From Zopfochytrium polystomum (taxonomy: Eukaryota > Chytridiomycota > Chytridiomycetes > Chytridiales > Chytridiaceae): a DNA stretch of 64,000 nucleotides. Numbering within the stretch: position 1 is the stretch's first letter; every line of letters begins with the position of its first letter. Below, piece by piece: positions 23,154 to 34,259 of the stretch. The translations under genes were made by a program, and so were the position numbers. The stretch is taken from the NCBI GenBank assembly GCA_025765615.1, contig JAIVFJ010000074.1, positions 214,458-278,457 on the forward strand, given 5' to 3'. Under the pieces are notes generated by a model. The model saw nothing but the letters and a program-made list of their open reading frames with translations. It was not told the DNA's origin and ran no database searches.

Positions 23154-25504
23154 ATGAGGTGAGAGCGACACACACCTACTCACGCACGCATTATGCACGC
23201 TCGCACGCTCCCACGCTCCCACGCTCCCCTTCCCCTGGGGGTCTCCGTCGTCTCCAATCCTCCTGCTTCTGGTACTCGGCCGCTGGCTGCCCCCCCCAAC
23301 CCAACGCGCGACCTCTCCCTCAACGTGGCTGGGGAGCTCCTCTTCCCCCGCAACGCGCCACAGGGGGATTACTCGATGTTACCAGGCAACACCTCGCTTC
23401 AGACGCGGTTTCCCCCCCCCTCCCCTCCCGAGATGGCACGTCGGGTCCTTGAGGTTTCCAAGTCGCAATTTCCCCTGGCCCTTGTCGCTCCATCTGTCTG
23501 AAACTGTTACGACTACCCGACCTGCCCATCCACCCCTATCTCCAACTTTTTGCCTTTATTCGCGCGTCAGTCGGCTATTGACCACGGCTTTGCGTTCACT
23601 TTCTCACAGCGCTGACATCGGTCTCATCGGCTTGGCCGTCATGGTTAGATCCAAACAACTTGTTTCGTTTATCTTCACCCGCCACCAAAATGCTGATACT
23701 ATCGTTGTATTCCCTTTGCTGTGCAGGGCCAAAACCTTATCCTGAACATGAACGACCACGGCTTCACCGTATGTTGAGTCGGCGCGTTGTTCACCTGTAA
23801 CTCTAACCATGGACATCTGGAATCTTACCTTTGCCCTCCATTCCCAACAGGTGTGCGCTTACAACAGGACTGTCGAGAAAGTCGACAGTTTCCTCGCTAA
23901 CGAAGCCAAAGGTATTTGCAATAGTGCGGCCTGAGGAAACGAGCCCCTCACACACACCGCCTGACAGGCACGAAAATCATTGGCGCTCGCTCGATTCCGG
24001 AACTTTGCGCCAGCCTCAAGGCCCCAAGGAAGGTCATGCTCCTCGTCAAAGCTGGATCCGCCGTCGATGACTTCATCGAACTCATCCTCCCCCACCTTTC
24101 CGCTGGTGATATCATCATCGACGGTGGGAACTCGCACTTCCCCGACACCATCCGTCGCGTGAAGTACCTCGAATCGAAGGGCTTCCTGTTTGTCGGTGCC
24201 GGTGTGTCTGGTGGTGAGGAGGGCGCCCGCTACGGTCCGTCTCTCATGCCGGGTGGTTCGCCTGCTGCCTGGTAAGCGCAGAGCGACATTGGTGAGACTC
24301 AAGCGGGCTGCCGATTCTTACGACTTGCTATGCCGACAGGCCGCACATCAAGCCCATTTTCCAGGCTATCGCGGCGAAGACCAAGGACGGTGAGCCTTGC
24401 TGTGACTGGGTTGGTGAGGGCGGATCTGGCCACTACGTGAAGATGGTCCACAACGGTATTGAGTACGGAGACATGCAAATCATTTGCGAGGCCTACAACC
24501 TGCTCAAGGACATCGTCGGCCTGTCCCACGACGAAATGGCGGACGTGTTCACCAAGTGGAACGAGGGCGAGCTGGACTCTTTCCTTATCGAAATCACCCG
24601 GGACATTCTTCGCTTCAAGGACACTGACGGAACCCCCCTCGTTGAGAAGATCAATGACGAGGCTGGTCAGGTACGCTTGGACGTTCTCTCTTTAAACGGG
24701 GGTGACTTTGCCTGTTGGTAACGCTGGAAAAATTGCTGTTCGCAGAAAGGAACTGGCAAGTGGACCGCCATTTCTGCTCTCGACCTGGGCATCCCCGTTA
24801 CCCTCATCGGCGAGGCTGTCTTTGCTCGTTGCCTTTCTGCCCTCAAGAGCGAACGCGTCGGCGCGTCGAAGATTCTGTCCGGACCCGCTGGCATCCGTTT
24901 CTCTGGCGACAAGGCTGCCTTCATTGAGGACATTCGCCAGGCCGTGTATGCTGCAAAGATTATCTCGTACGCTCAAGGTTTCATGGAGCTCCGCGAGGCC
25001 GCCAAGGCCGAGAAGTGGAACTTGAACTACGGTGGCATTGCCCTCATGTGGCGTGGCGGTTGCATCATTCGCAGGCAAGTGCATCCCCTTGAAAAACCAT
25101 GAGATTGCAAAAATCTGCCTCAAGGCTGCGCGCATTTGCATTCTAACTTTATCTTCTGCAGTGTTTTCCTGGGCGATATCACCAACGCGTACCGCTCCAA
25201 CCCCAGCCTGACCAACCTCCTGCTCGACCCCTTCTTCACCAAGGCTATTCTCCGTTGCATGCCGTCCTTCCGTCGCGTCGTGTCGCAGTCTGTTCTTCTT
25301 GGTGTCCCAGCCCCGGCGTTCTCGTCCGCCCTGGCCTTCTTTGACGGTTACCGTTCCGCGCGTGTCCCGGCTAACCTCCTCCAGGCCCAGCGTGACTACT
25401 TTGGCGCCCACGGATACTCTACCCTTGACAAGCCCACCGAGTTTGTGCACACCAACTGGACTGGTCGTGGCGGTCGTGTTGCTTCGTCCACGTACAACGC
25501 CTGA
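23154..25504 (+). CDS. GND1: 6-phosphogluconate dehydrogenase (decarboxylating)
   Basis: The enzyme converts 6-phosphogluconate and NADP+ to ribulose 5-phosphate, CO2 and NADPH in the cytosolic pentose phosphate pathway. Eight exons: 23154-23158, 23610-23643, 23727-23768, 23851-23911, 23968-24271, 24340-24670, 24746-25074, 25162-25504. The product is 482 residues, the usual size. The first coding exon is only ATGAG; splicing gives [17 protein letters not shown] with the dinucleotide-binding fingerprint. Visible motifs are [28 protein letters not shown], the catalytic [41 protein letters not shown] and the C-terminal NWTGRGG. Intron 7 is a GC-AG intron (GCAAGT donor). AATAAA lies at 25512, just after the stop. 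The 5' region is pyrimidine-rich. Confidence 0.97.
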
Positions 25505-25921
25505 GTCGTGGAATAAAACATTCGTTTTTCTGCCGATGTGTGAATCCTTTTTACTGCCTCGGCCCACAACAACTTTCACCATGAATTGTTTCATTCAGTT
25601 TTTGGGTTCCGGCTCTCTCTGGCCTTGTGTCCGACCCTTTTCATCCCTGCCTCTATCTCTCTCTCTCTGCTGCCCTTTTTCCTTGTCCGTTGAACTCGTC
25701 CGAGCAGACTCTTTCCTTCTTTTTTTGCGGAAGAGGGGGTGAGTCGAGTCCCACATTGTTGCTACTGTTTCTGTTTCTCGCTTGCGGGATGCAACCGAAA
25801 CAAAGGTCCTTCTTGCATGGAGTGGTGTGGTTGTTTGTTCTTCGCGGAAGCACTCCAATGCGAAATCTGCGTTAAAAAAAAAAAACAAAGAAAGAAAAAA
25901 AAAATTAAGGTGCACAGATAG
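25505..25921. other. 6PGDH 3' region and HSP70-like promoter
   Basis: This 417-bp T/C-rich gap contains the 6PGDH polyadenylation signal and an A-rich stretch before the next start codon. I see no HSE array here. Confidence 0.4.
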
Positions 25922-28629
25922 ATGACGACTCGGCCACCATTGTCCTTTCCTCCCACCCATTCCCGTCGCCGTGTGGCAAGCGCCCCTTCCCTGTCGTCCA
26001 AAAAGTCACCATCACCATCACCATCATCATCGTCATCATCGTCATCGTCATCGCACCTACAACAACAACAAGAACAACAACTGTGGCAACAACTACAACT
26101 GGAACAAGAAGCTCCACCACCACCACCACCACCACCTCCTCTAACATGGATTGCGCCGCCTCCACCACCTTCACCGCCTTCGGCGACCGCGCCCCCGCCC
26201 CCCCAACGCATCCTCGTCGGCATCGACCTGGGAACCACCGCCGTGCACATGGGAGTCTGGAACAAGAGCGAGCGGAGAGGTATTATTTATAATTTAATTT
26301 TTTTTCTTTTCCTTTCTGATTTATAGTTCTCTTTTTTTTTTTTTTTCGGGTTTTGTTGGTGTTGTTGTTGCCTTGAACAAACGAACGACAACTCTTTTTC
26401 CCTTAACCTTAACCGCCCAACGTGGCTCCGGCCCGTACAGTCTCTGTGCCGGCTGACGAGCTCGGCAGCAGCACGGCCACGCCCGCCCACGTTGCATTCA
26501 CCACCACCACCACCGACGGCGACATTCTACTCGTGGGCCATGCCGCGAGGAGCTACGGCGCTCGGTAAAGGAGTTAATTTTTTTTTTCTTTTCTCTATAT
26601 TGGGATGTAATCGATGTTGCTGTTCTTCGGGGGCGTGGCAGGCATCCCGGCAGCGCCGTCTTCGACGCCAGGCGACTCCTTGGCGTTCGCTTCGACGACC
26701 CAAGTGTCCAGCGCGGCATCAAGACCTGGCCGTTCAAAGTCGTGGATCACGACGGAAAGCCGGCCGTCCGGGTCGAGTTCAAGCACGAGGAGGAAAGGAC
26801 CTTCACCCCCGAGGAGATTACGGCCACGATCATCCGCAAAATGATGAGCACTGTCGAAGCCTACATGGGCGGCGGCGGCGGAGCACGGTTTGCCTGCGAC
26901 GCCGTCGTCACCGTCCCCGCCGGCTTCCGCGACGAGCAGCGGCATGCTGTCAAAGAGGCCGTGCGTGCCGCAGGGCTGAATGTGCTTCGCATCATCAACA
27001 AACCGACAGCTGCTTGCATCGCGTACGGGTTGGATAAATCGAGCGTACCCATACAAAAGGCCCTTGTCGTCCACCTCGGGGGTGCAACGCTCGATGCAAC
27101 CCTCTTTGAGATCGAAGAGGGCATTTATGAGATCCTAGCTACCGCTGGCCACTCCTTTGGCGGTTCGGACTTTGACGACCGCCTCGTGGCCCACTTTGCC
27201 AAGGATTTCCAGCGTATTCACAACGAGGTATTTTTTAACCTTCTGAAAGGGACGCACTTTCCACTGGTTTAGATACCCACCTCCAAACCGGCACAGGACA
27301 TTTTCTCCCACCCTCTCGCCCTTCATCAGCTCCGCACTGCTTGCGAGCGCGCAAAACGAATGCTGTCTGTGGATGACCTCGCCACCATCGAGATTGACTC
27401 CCTGCACAACGGCGTCGGCTTTTACAGCCACATCACGCGTTCTCAGTTTGAGGAGCTTTGCGACGACTTCCTTCAATCCATCCTTGAACCGGTTGAAAAG
27501 GTCTTGCACGACGCTCAGCTCAGCAGGGACGCCGTGGACCACATACTCCTTGTCGGTGGTTCCTCCCAAATCCCCAAGGTCCGGCGGCTCGTCTCGGAGT
27601 TCTTCGACGGAAAGCAACCACTGGCAAGCCCCGAGTTTGGCCCAGACGAGGCCACCGCGCATGGTGCCACCATCCAGGCCGCATACTTGGCGGGCGAAAT
27701 CGCGGTCAACCCCGAAGAGTTGATGTGCATTTTCGACGTGTTCATCGCGTCGGTCGGGATCGAAACCGCCGGCGGGGTCATGACAAAGATGTTCAGCCGC
27801 AACACCGTCACCCCCATGAAAAGGTCGGCCATCTTCACGACGTGCGCCGCCAACCAAACCGACATGCTCATCCGCCTGTTCGAAGGCGAGTCTCCCTTTG
27901 TCAAGCACAACCGCCACTTTGCCACTTTGCTCGTCGACGGCATCCCCGCCGCCCCGCGCGGCGTCCCGCAAATCGAGATCACCGTCAGCGAGGACCACGA
28001 CCACGTCATGACCGTCTCCGCCGTCGACGTCACGCCGTGGCCGGCTGCTGCGCAGAACGGCGGCCACGGCGGCCACGGCGGCGGCCAGAACCAGTCCCGA
28101 AGCCGTCCCCGCGCATCGGCCGCCCTCACCGTTTCCCCGCGAAGCAGGGCGCCCCGCGACAAAGTCGACGACATGATCGCCTCCACCGCCGCCCGCCCGC
28201 CGCTCCTCGCCGCCGCCGCAGACGCCGCCGTTCGCGAAGCCCACCGCCTCGAGGACGCCGCGGCCGCCGTCGCCGCCTGGTGCCGCGACGCCGCCGCCAA
28301 CGCCGACGCCGACGACAACGACCACGACGCCGACCGCCACGGAAACGATTCCGACGACCCCCGCGCTTCACGACCGCCGAGCCACCGCCCTCGTCGCCCT
28401 CGCCGCCGCCGCCGACGCCGCCTTCGACTGGCTCGACGCCGCCGCCGCCTCTGCGGCGGTCGCGCACGGCGACGACCTGCAGCTGCCGCACGCCGACGCC
28501 GTCGCGCAACGCATTGACGCGCTGCGCGCAACCGCCGATCCGCTGGTCCGCGCGATCTGCGGATGCGATGCGCCCGAGGGGTGGTGGCGGGACGGCGACG
28601 GCATTTCGGTGGTTGAGGAGGTGGATTGA
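25922..28629 (+). CDS. Divergent HSP70-like protein A (catalytic residues substituted)
   Basis: Four exons: 25922-26279, 26441-26564, 26642-27227, 27297-28629. A ~95-residue Ser/Gln/Pro-rich N-terminal extension precedes the HSP70 phosphate-1 loop [15 protein letters not shown]. The order of HSP70 landmarks is intact ([89 protein letters not shown]). The K71 equivalent is Arg (HAARSYG), E175 is Lys (INKPTA), and D199 is His with GGG changed to GGA. ATP hydrolysis is therefore doubtful; a nucleotide-sensing or regulatory role is inference. In the C-terminal helical part the frame moves +1 near 28348 in a C5 run; beyond it the reading resembles copy B and ends in VVEEVD, the cytosolic HSP70 tail. 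Without that shift the frame ends at 28517 in Arg-rich sequence. About 799 residues if the shift is an assembly error. Confidence 0.75.
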
Positions 28630-29107
28630 AGGGCGCAAGCGTGATGCACCAGACGGGGAAAAGGAAATATGAAAACGCTTGCCGGGGGAAAAGACGAGGT
28701 GTAAGGTGTGAAAGGGGTTTATGGGATGAGTGGCACGGGATCGATTGGTGTTACCTTTTTTTTTTTTTTTTTTTTTGAAGGCGTGGAACGCTATTGAGAC
28801 TGTCTCCCCTTTCGTTTTCGCTGGGAGATTTTTTGGGTTATCCTTCGGTTGCTTCCCTTCTTATTTTATTCTTTTTTTTTATTTTAATCTTCAGTTTTGC
28901 TGGAAAAAAATAATTCGTTTTTCTGACAAAACTTTCCAGGCCCCACCAGGGGAAAACATAGTTTTCCATTGACATTTGGTTCATTAAATATGCATGCCAT
29001 GGAGCATTTCTACAGACAATCCTATACAATGTACGTAGGATGAGTTTGCGCTTTAAAATGCGCTCTTATCAGTGGGCAACTTCTTCATAACACATGTACG
29101 GCAATTT

Positions 29108-29446
29108 ATGAAAGTTGGGAGGTCAAATCCTTTATTTAAGGATCGTGTCTCTGGGGTTGAAAGGGTTTATTGTTTCATAAATCATTATTACAGGAGATCA
29201 CTGCTTAACCATGACTTAGAGTCGGTGATTAAGTTAGCCGAGCTGAAGAATCCACTGAACTGGGATGCAAAAGTTGTTACCCCCGAGGAAGTGGAGGAGT
29301 TCAAACGCCTCATGGATGAGCCAATTGAGGGGAAGGATGATGAACCTTCCAACAGGGGAATAGAAATCTGGATAGATCTTTATTCGGATGAGGACGCGTT
29401 GGAGAGTGCTAAGACCCACAGCGCTGACACGAGGGAGCCCCAGTGA
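29108..29446 (+). CDS. Small unassigned open frame, possible transposon remnant
   Basis: From the ATG this frame encodes 112 residues with a mixed, charged composition (MKVGRSNPLFKDRVSG near the start, KVVTPEEVEEFKRLMDEP in the middle) ending at TGA. It is one of the few protein-like frames in the AT-rich island and lies just upstream of a copia-like fragment, so it may derive from the same element. I do not recognise a family. Confidence 0.25.
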   Translation: MKVGRSNPLFKDRVSGVERVYCFINHYYRRSLLNHDLESVIKLAELKNPLNWDAKVVTPEEVEEFKRLMDEPIEGKDDEPSNRGIEIWIDLYSDEDALESAKTHSADTREPQ

Positions 29447-29677
29447 CCAAAGCCATATTAGGGCTCACAGTTATACAGACTGAACAATTATGTGCGCCAA
29501 AATTGTTGGTGAACAAGGTTGCTTGAGGAAAAGTCTGGGACGCACTTAGGAATAGCAACATTGGTTTGCTTGAAGTTAGAGTGGCATACTCAATTGTGAT
29601 GAATAAAGGTGAGGTTGGAAATGTAGCTGAGGCCGACCTTCCGTTGGCAATGGAGACTGAATCCAAGCTATACTGAC

Positions 29678-29790
29678 CTGGCGCCAGCTCCGAAAAGTGT
29701 GCTCAGGCATGGAAACTATGGGCCACATTGGAAAGCAGCCACTGATAAAGAGTATAAGTCTCTGGTTGGAAAACATGTCCCGAGAATGCT
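29678..29790 (+). pseudogene. Ty1/copia-like reverse-transcriptase N-terminal fragment
   Basis: The frame reads LAPAPKSVLRHGNYG and then WKAATDKEYKSLVGKH. The pattern W-K-x-A-x-x-x-E-Y-x-S-L is the conserved opening of the copia RT domain. The reading ends shortly afterwards and no catalytic YVDD-type motif or integrase is seen, so it is a decayed fragment. The call rests on about 30 residues. Confidence 0.35.
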
Positions 29791-30036
29791 GGGCATGAAT
29801 GTCCTTCTGTTGGGTTGGGTTGAGTACAAACTTTTTGGCAGTTACAATAGGGTCTGAGTGACTTGAGAGTCCCTTTGTTTATATGTTTACATAATCTTGT
29901 AAATGCTAATCTCTTATCTCCCTCGTCAGTGCTGCCTTGTCATTAATTTTTCATTCGTCCTTCCTTTCATTTTTTCTTTGAACATTTTTCTTCTTTTCTT
30001 TCTCCTTTCTTTTTCTTTCTTTCCTAATGCCACTCC

Positions 30037-30108
30037 ATATAAATAGATGCCCTTGGAGAAGCAGCCTCATTAATATCTCTATACACAACCAACCCAACCT
30101 TCAATAAA
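30037..30108 (+). promoter_or_regulatory. LTR-like TATA box and polyadenylation signal
   Basis: ATATAAATA at 30037-30045 is followed at 30103-30108 by AATAAA. This close pairing is typical of the U3-R part of an LTR, and it follows the copia-like fragment by about 250 bp. LTR ends were not located, so this is suggestive only. Confidence 0.3.
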
Positions 30109-30876
30109 TGCCATTTCTAAGAAATTAGATTTGTTTTCTACTGAAACCTCCCTTCCCCTAGAGATTCCTAATCTCATGGGCCATTGAGCTGGTGAGGTCT
30201 CTTTAAAAGCTCTTCCTTGGCTAGTTCATTGGTTTTACCTACACATATAGTGGCCCCCCATCAATCACAAACAACCACTCTGTTCCTATGTTTGAATACC
30301 TATTCTTACTTTCAAAGTAACTCAGTGCTGATGCCCTCCATCAAAAAGAGCATCCCGTGTTCCTTGTGCTGAATGGGCCTAAGCACAAGGAGCACACCAT
30401 TTATTTCTTCTTATTTCTTCTTGTTTCTACTCATTTTCTCTTATTTTTACTCATTTTCTCTTATTTCCCCTTTTTCCCATCTTTCAAGCCTCTGTCCCTG
30501 CAGTGATGTGGCCTCCCAGCCCTCAAATTCAGCCCATCTCAAATTTGAGGCAGGAGAGACACTGGGTGGAGGGGGGGTGTGTGAGGACAACAGGCTGTTG
30601 AGCCTGCGACCTCAAATAAAAATAGTATACCCCACTTTTTTAACTGATAATTTGTGAGGATTATCAATTTGACTCGACAAAACAACATTTCACAAAAGTA
30701 ACATAACACAGCTGGACCCCATTTCTTATTATTTTCATGGGTTAATATTGTCCCTGCAAGCCGAACCACTGAGATTTGGACTGTCTCTTAGCTGTGGCCA
30801 TGTATATTATTCATGTTATTATTACGCACTAAGTTGCAGGCCGAATGGCTCAGGCTGCTCTGCACTACTGGCAAGA

Positions 30877-30945
30877 GGCCCTCTAGCTCAGCGGTGTAGA
30901 GCAATCCCTTTGATGGGAAAGGTGCTAAGTTTGAGACATGCTGGC
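30877..30945 (+). ncRNA. tRNA-like sequence (SINE head or tRNA relic)
   Basis: TAGCTCAGCGG at 30884-30894 matches the RNA polymerase III A box, and GCTC/GAGC pair as a D-stem. AGTTTGAGACA at 30928-30938 resembles a B box with about three mismatches. A TCCC/GGGA hairpin sits where the anticodon stem would be, but with a six-base loop, and the acceptor strands do not pair. It is not a functional tRNA; a tRNA-derived SINE is likely. Confidence 0.35.
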
Positions 30946-31639
30946 AGTCACTGAGTGGATGATGCAGAAATGCTAAGTTCTGCACAATGACTTAGCCTTG
31001 CCCTCCTCACTTTTGGAAATGGATTAGGATGATGTGCTTCAGTGGGTATAAGTACAGAGTCCAGGTGTACACAGAGCTAACACAGAGCTAACACAGAGCT
31101 GCTGCATAAGCTACCATGATGAAAGGCCTCATGAAAGGGTATGAGATCATAGGGTTTGTTCTCCTTTCTTCATTGATGATTTTACTTATTTTTTCAATTA
31201 GTAGTTTATCCTGTTTTTACTGTTTTTACTGTTTTATCTTTTATTTATTTATTTGTTTGTTGTCTCTGTGTGTGTCTCTCTTTTCTTTTGTGGCTGTGAG
31301 TGACTGTCTTCCTCTTTGCACCAATCAGCTCTCCCCATCTCCTCCATCCTTCTTGGCAGCTGATGCCAAGAAATGCTCTATGATTTTCTGAGCTGTCTTC
31401 CTTGTTTGATGGCTCAGCCCCATTTGTTTGGTGACTCACTCCTCCTCTCTCTTCTTTGTTGTTTTATTTATTGTTTTGTTCTTTTGTATATGTTTTCCCT
31501 TCTTTTCCCCTCCTTCTTCCTTCACCCTGCTGATTCCAACCCACTCCAATTTAAGCAGCCCACCTCCATTCTTGTTGCCCCTTAGAACCTGTACCTGAAG
31601 TCTTCTTGCCTGCCCTTTTCTTTCTCTGACTGTGTGTAT

Positions 31640-31730
31640 GAGCTGGGGGTGGCAGTCCCCTGGTGTGTGACAGGAGAATTGGTTCTCTTGGCCATTTATG
31701 GCAGTGTGCTGGGTTCAAGTCCCAGTGCAC
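31640..31730 (+). ncRNA. tRNA-like sequence with perfect B box and T-arm
   Basis: GGTTCAAGTCC is a full match to the B-box consensus and lies in a perfect 5-bp T-arm-like hairpin (CTGGG, loop TTCAAGT, CCCAG; 31709-31725). A GAGAA/TTCTC hairpin lies upstream in roughly the anticodon position and GGTGGCAGTCC may be a degenerate A box. The acceptor stem does not pair, so it is probably a tRNA-derived repeat. It directly abuts the dispersed repeat at 31731. Confidence 0.35.
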
Positions 31731-31937
31731 CTCACCATTCTGCACACTGTTTAGGCTGGTCTGGGGTAGGAAGTACTTGATGATGGAAGGTGGGAGGGTA
31801 AAACTGTGGTAGTGCCTCGCCGGTTCCTGTCAATACATCGCTTCAAATCCAGGTCTCTCAAGGTGATATGAATGAGTTGGCTGGTCAGGTATTATGTGGT
31901 GGTATGGTCTCTCTGGTATTCCTCCCTGTCCCTGGTT
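31731..31937 (+). repeat. Dispersed repeat, copy 1 (second copy at 58608-58806)
   Basis: About 200 bp beginning CTCACCATTCTGCA match the later copy through blocks such as TACTTGATGATGGAAG, GTGGTAGTGCCTC, TTCCTGTCAATACATC and TATGAATGAGTTGGCTGGTC, ending CTCCCTGTCCCTGGT. The orientation is the same and identity is roughly 85-90% by eye. Confidence 0.8.
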
Positions 31938-32705
31938 TGGTGTCTTCCTTGTGTGTGGGAGTGGGTATTGACCTTCCTTGCTTCTAAGACAGGTTATTCT
32001 CTCTGGCCTGGTGAGGGAGAGGTCTGTCTCCTGGTAGGATGAAGCAAGAAGAGTCCCACTGTCTCCCACCCTGGTTGCACCCTCTTCCTTGGATTGAGTT
32101 GGAACACTCTCCTTGGAGTGAGACATGTTGTGTCTGGTTCTGTTAAGTGGAAAACAGTTCTGATTTGGTTCAACAGGCACCTCTGCACACTAACTGTTCC
32201 TTGTGTCTGCCCTTTGTCTCTCCAACCCCCTCCAACTCAGGGTTTGACTTGTTGTTTATTTATTTTGTTGTTTCTTTTGATGGGTTGTAGTGGCTTGTCA
32301 CTCCCCTTACCGATTCAGTCGGTCTTACCGATCAAGTCGGTTCTGTCTCTGGTCTAACTTGGCTTTGGCCTTGTGCCCCAGATGAAACACTTCTGTGTCT
32401 TGCACCAGAGGATTATGCTTTCTTTTGTGATTGTGTCTGTTTCATGCTTTGGTGTGAGAAACCCCTCTTTTGTGTTAGAGATTTATTTGTGTTTTTCTTG
32501 GGCTTTAAGACTCCAAATACACTTTCCTGTCTAGTGCCCCTAGACACCCTCCTTTTGCCCCTTTTCATTAGTCAGGATTGGTATTTAGGTCCATGCTCTA
32601 GTTTCCACCTATAGCCCTTGGTGAGGAGTTGGAGAGCACAGTCTCACAGGTGTGGCTGAAAAGTGATTCATTCTTACAAATTGTTCTTTTCTTTCATTTT
32701 CTCCT

Positions 32706-33117
32706 TGTTAGGCAGAACTGACTGGTTAGCAGCAAGAGGCACAAGACGGACCTGAACCAATTGTGACTGTCAGTTATTGTTCTCACGATGCCCATGGAAG
32801 AGCAAGCCACTGTCAATGCAGACCTGGGCGCTGGCTTGCGCTGTTGACAAATACTCTGAGTATTAAGTGGAACGGAAACCCAGTGTTAACAGTTTTCCTC
32901 CTCCTCTGCTCAATCAGATAATATAGGAGTGGTCTTTACCATGTTCCAGTCATGCTTGCCTAGCAACTATTACAGCATGCATATCATCATTCTGTGTCAA
33001 TTATTCATAACAGAGTTTTTCTCTTTCTCTCCAAGTTGGGGAGAAGGACCACCTACAAACACACATCTCCACTTCATTCACTCCTTCCACTCACTCACTC
33101 AGAGTAGACTGTTTGCA
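32706..33117 (+). mobile_element. Third LTR copy (TG...CA, 412 bp)
   Basis: It starts TGTTAGGCAGAACTGACTG and ends GACTGTTTGCA, full length relative to the solo LTR at 3435-3847 and in the same orientation as the 4197 copy. The flanking pentamers differ (CTCCT and TCAGG), so there is no target-site duplication at this locus. Confidence 0.75.
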
Positions 33118-34259
33118 TCAGGTTCTTCTTTCTTCAAGACAAGCCTGTCTCATCTTCCACACAAGTTGGAATGTCCGATACCATTCTGTCCTGTATGGGC
33201 TCTCCAGGCTTAACCCTGTCATCTCATGCCTATGGCACCCATGATTCATTCATGTGGAGACTTGTCTCTGTATGTTTGTCCTTGGCTGTTATGGCACTCA
33301 TGAGTCAGTAATGACTCATGACAGTTATTGATTGGTATATCTGTGCTTTCAGAGCATACATAGAGAGTAGTATTAACACCAACACCAGGGTACTGGCCCT
33401 TAGAACCAGGAGTTCCCCATCATTGATGACTTGTCCTTTCCCCACATATCCACTAGATTATGGGATGAGCCTTCAGAGATGTAGAGGATCTCATACCCCC
33501 CTTTCCTATGAACCTCCCGTAAATACAAGCCCCAGCCGCCCTTCATCAGGATGGACTCCTTGCGACTGCGCAGGGCTGGTACTGCACCAGTGACGGTGAC
33601 CTCGCTCACGCGAGGACTCTGATAGTGAATAAGGCTACATGCAATAATGAACCTCTGACTGTGCGTAAATGTGCGTGGAAAGTTGTAATAAATGACACTG
33701 GGCGCGATACTTAGTACGTTCGACCCTTCATAGAGCAGAAGGATGAGTTTCCTGTCCTGAGGGATGGCTGTAATTATCGAGGGATGCCACATTCCTTCTA
33801 CTCCGGCAAGTGCCGCCGCCAGGCTGTTAGGTAGTAGTCACGATGTGTGGGTCTGATAGTCGGACCTACGTCGTCCACGACCAGATTCGATTGAAGATCT
33901 CATAGCCACCTGGGAGATGATGATACTCTGTTGCATCGCACTGCTGGGGCCAAAAAAGCCACGGGGTATGTGAGCAAAGTCAAATATTCTTGAATAAAGT
34001 GCAACCAATGTGTGATTTCTCGGTTGGAATTTTCCCTCTCCGCGTCTGTCGTATGTGCAACTGGGAGTAGTTACAACGAAATAGCGCAGAAAGTTTTCCA
34101 AACTGGTTTACCATCCAAAGCGGGAGCGCATTGATCATATTCAGTTCTCCCAACGAAGTTAGAGTCACACCTCCACCACGTTCCAGGTGAGTAACAACAC
34201 TGCTCAACCTTCTGCCGTTTTCAGTGCGTCTTCGGCTCAGGCTTTTCAGAAACTCGAGG

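Larger units (their letters stand above)
28630..34259. other. AT-richer repeat island between the two HSP70-like genes
   Basis: This 5.6-kb stretch has a base composition unlike the flanking genes. It holds a small unassigned frame, a Ty1/copia-like fragment, LTR-like TATA and AATAAA signals, tRNA-like sequences, a repeat shared with 58.6 kb and an LTR copy. From 33120 to 34260 I see nothing definite, apart from the presumed promoter of the downstream HSP70-like gene. Confidence 0.55.
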
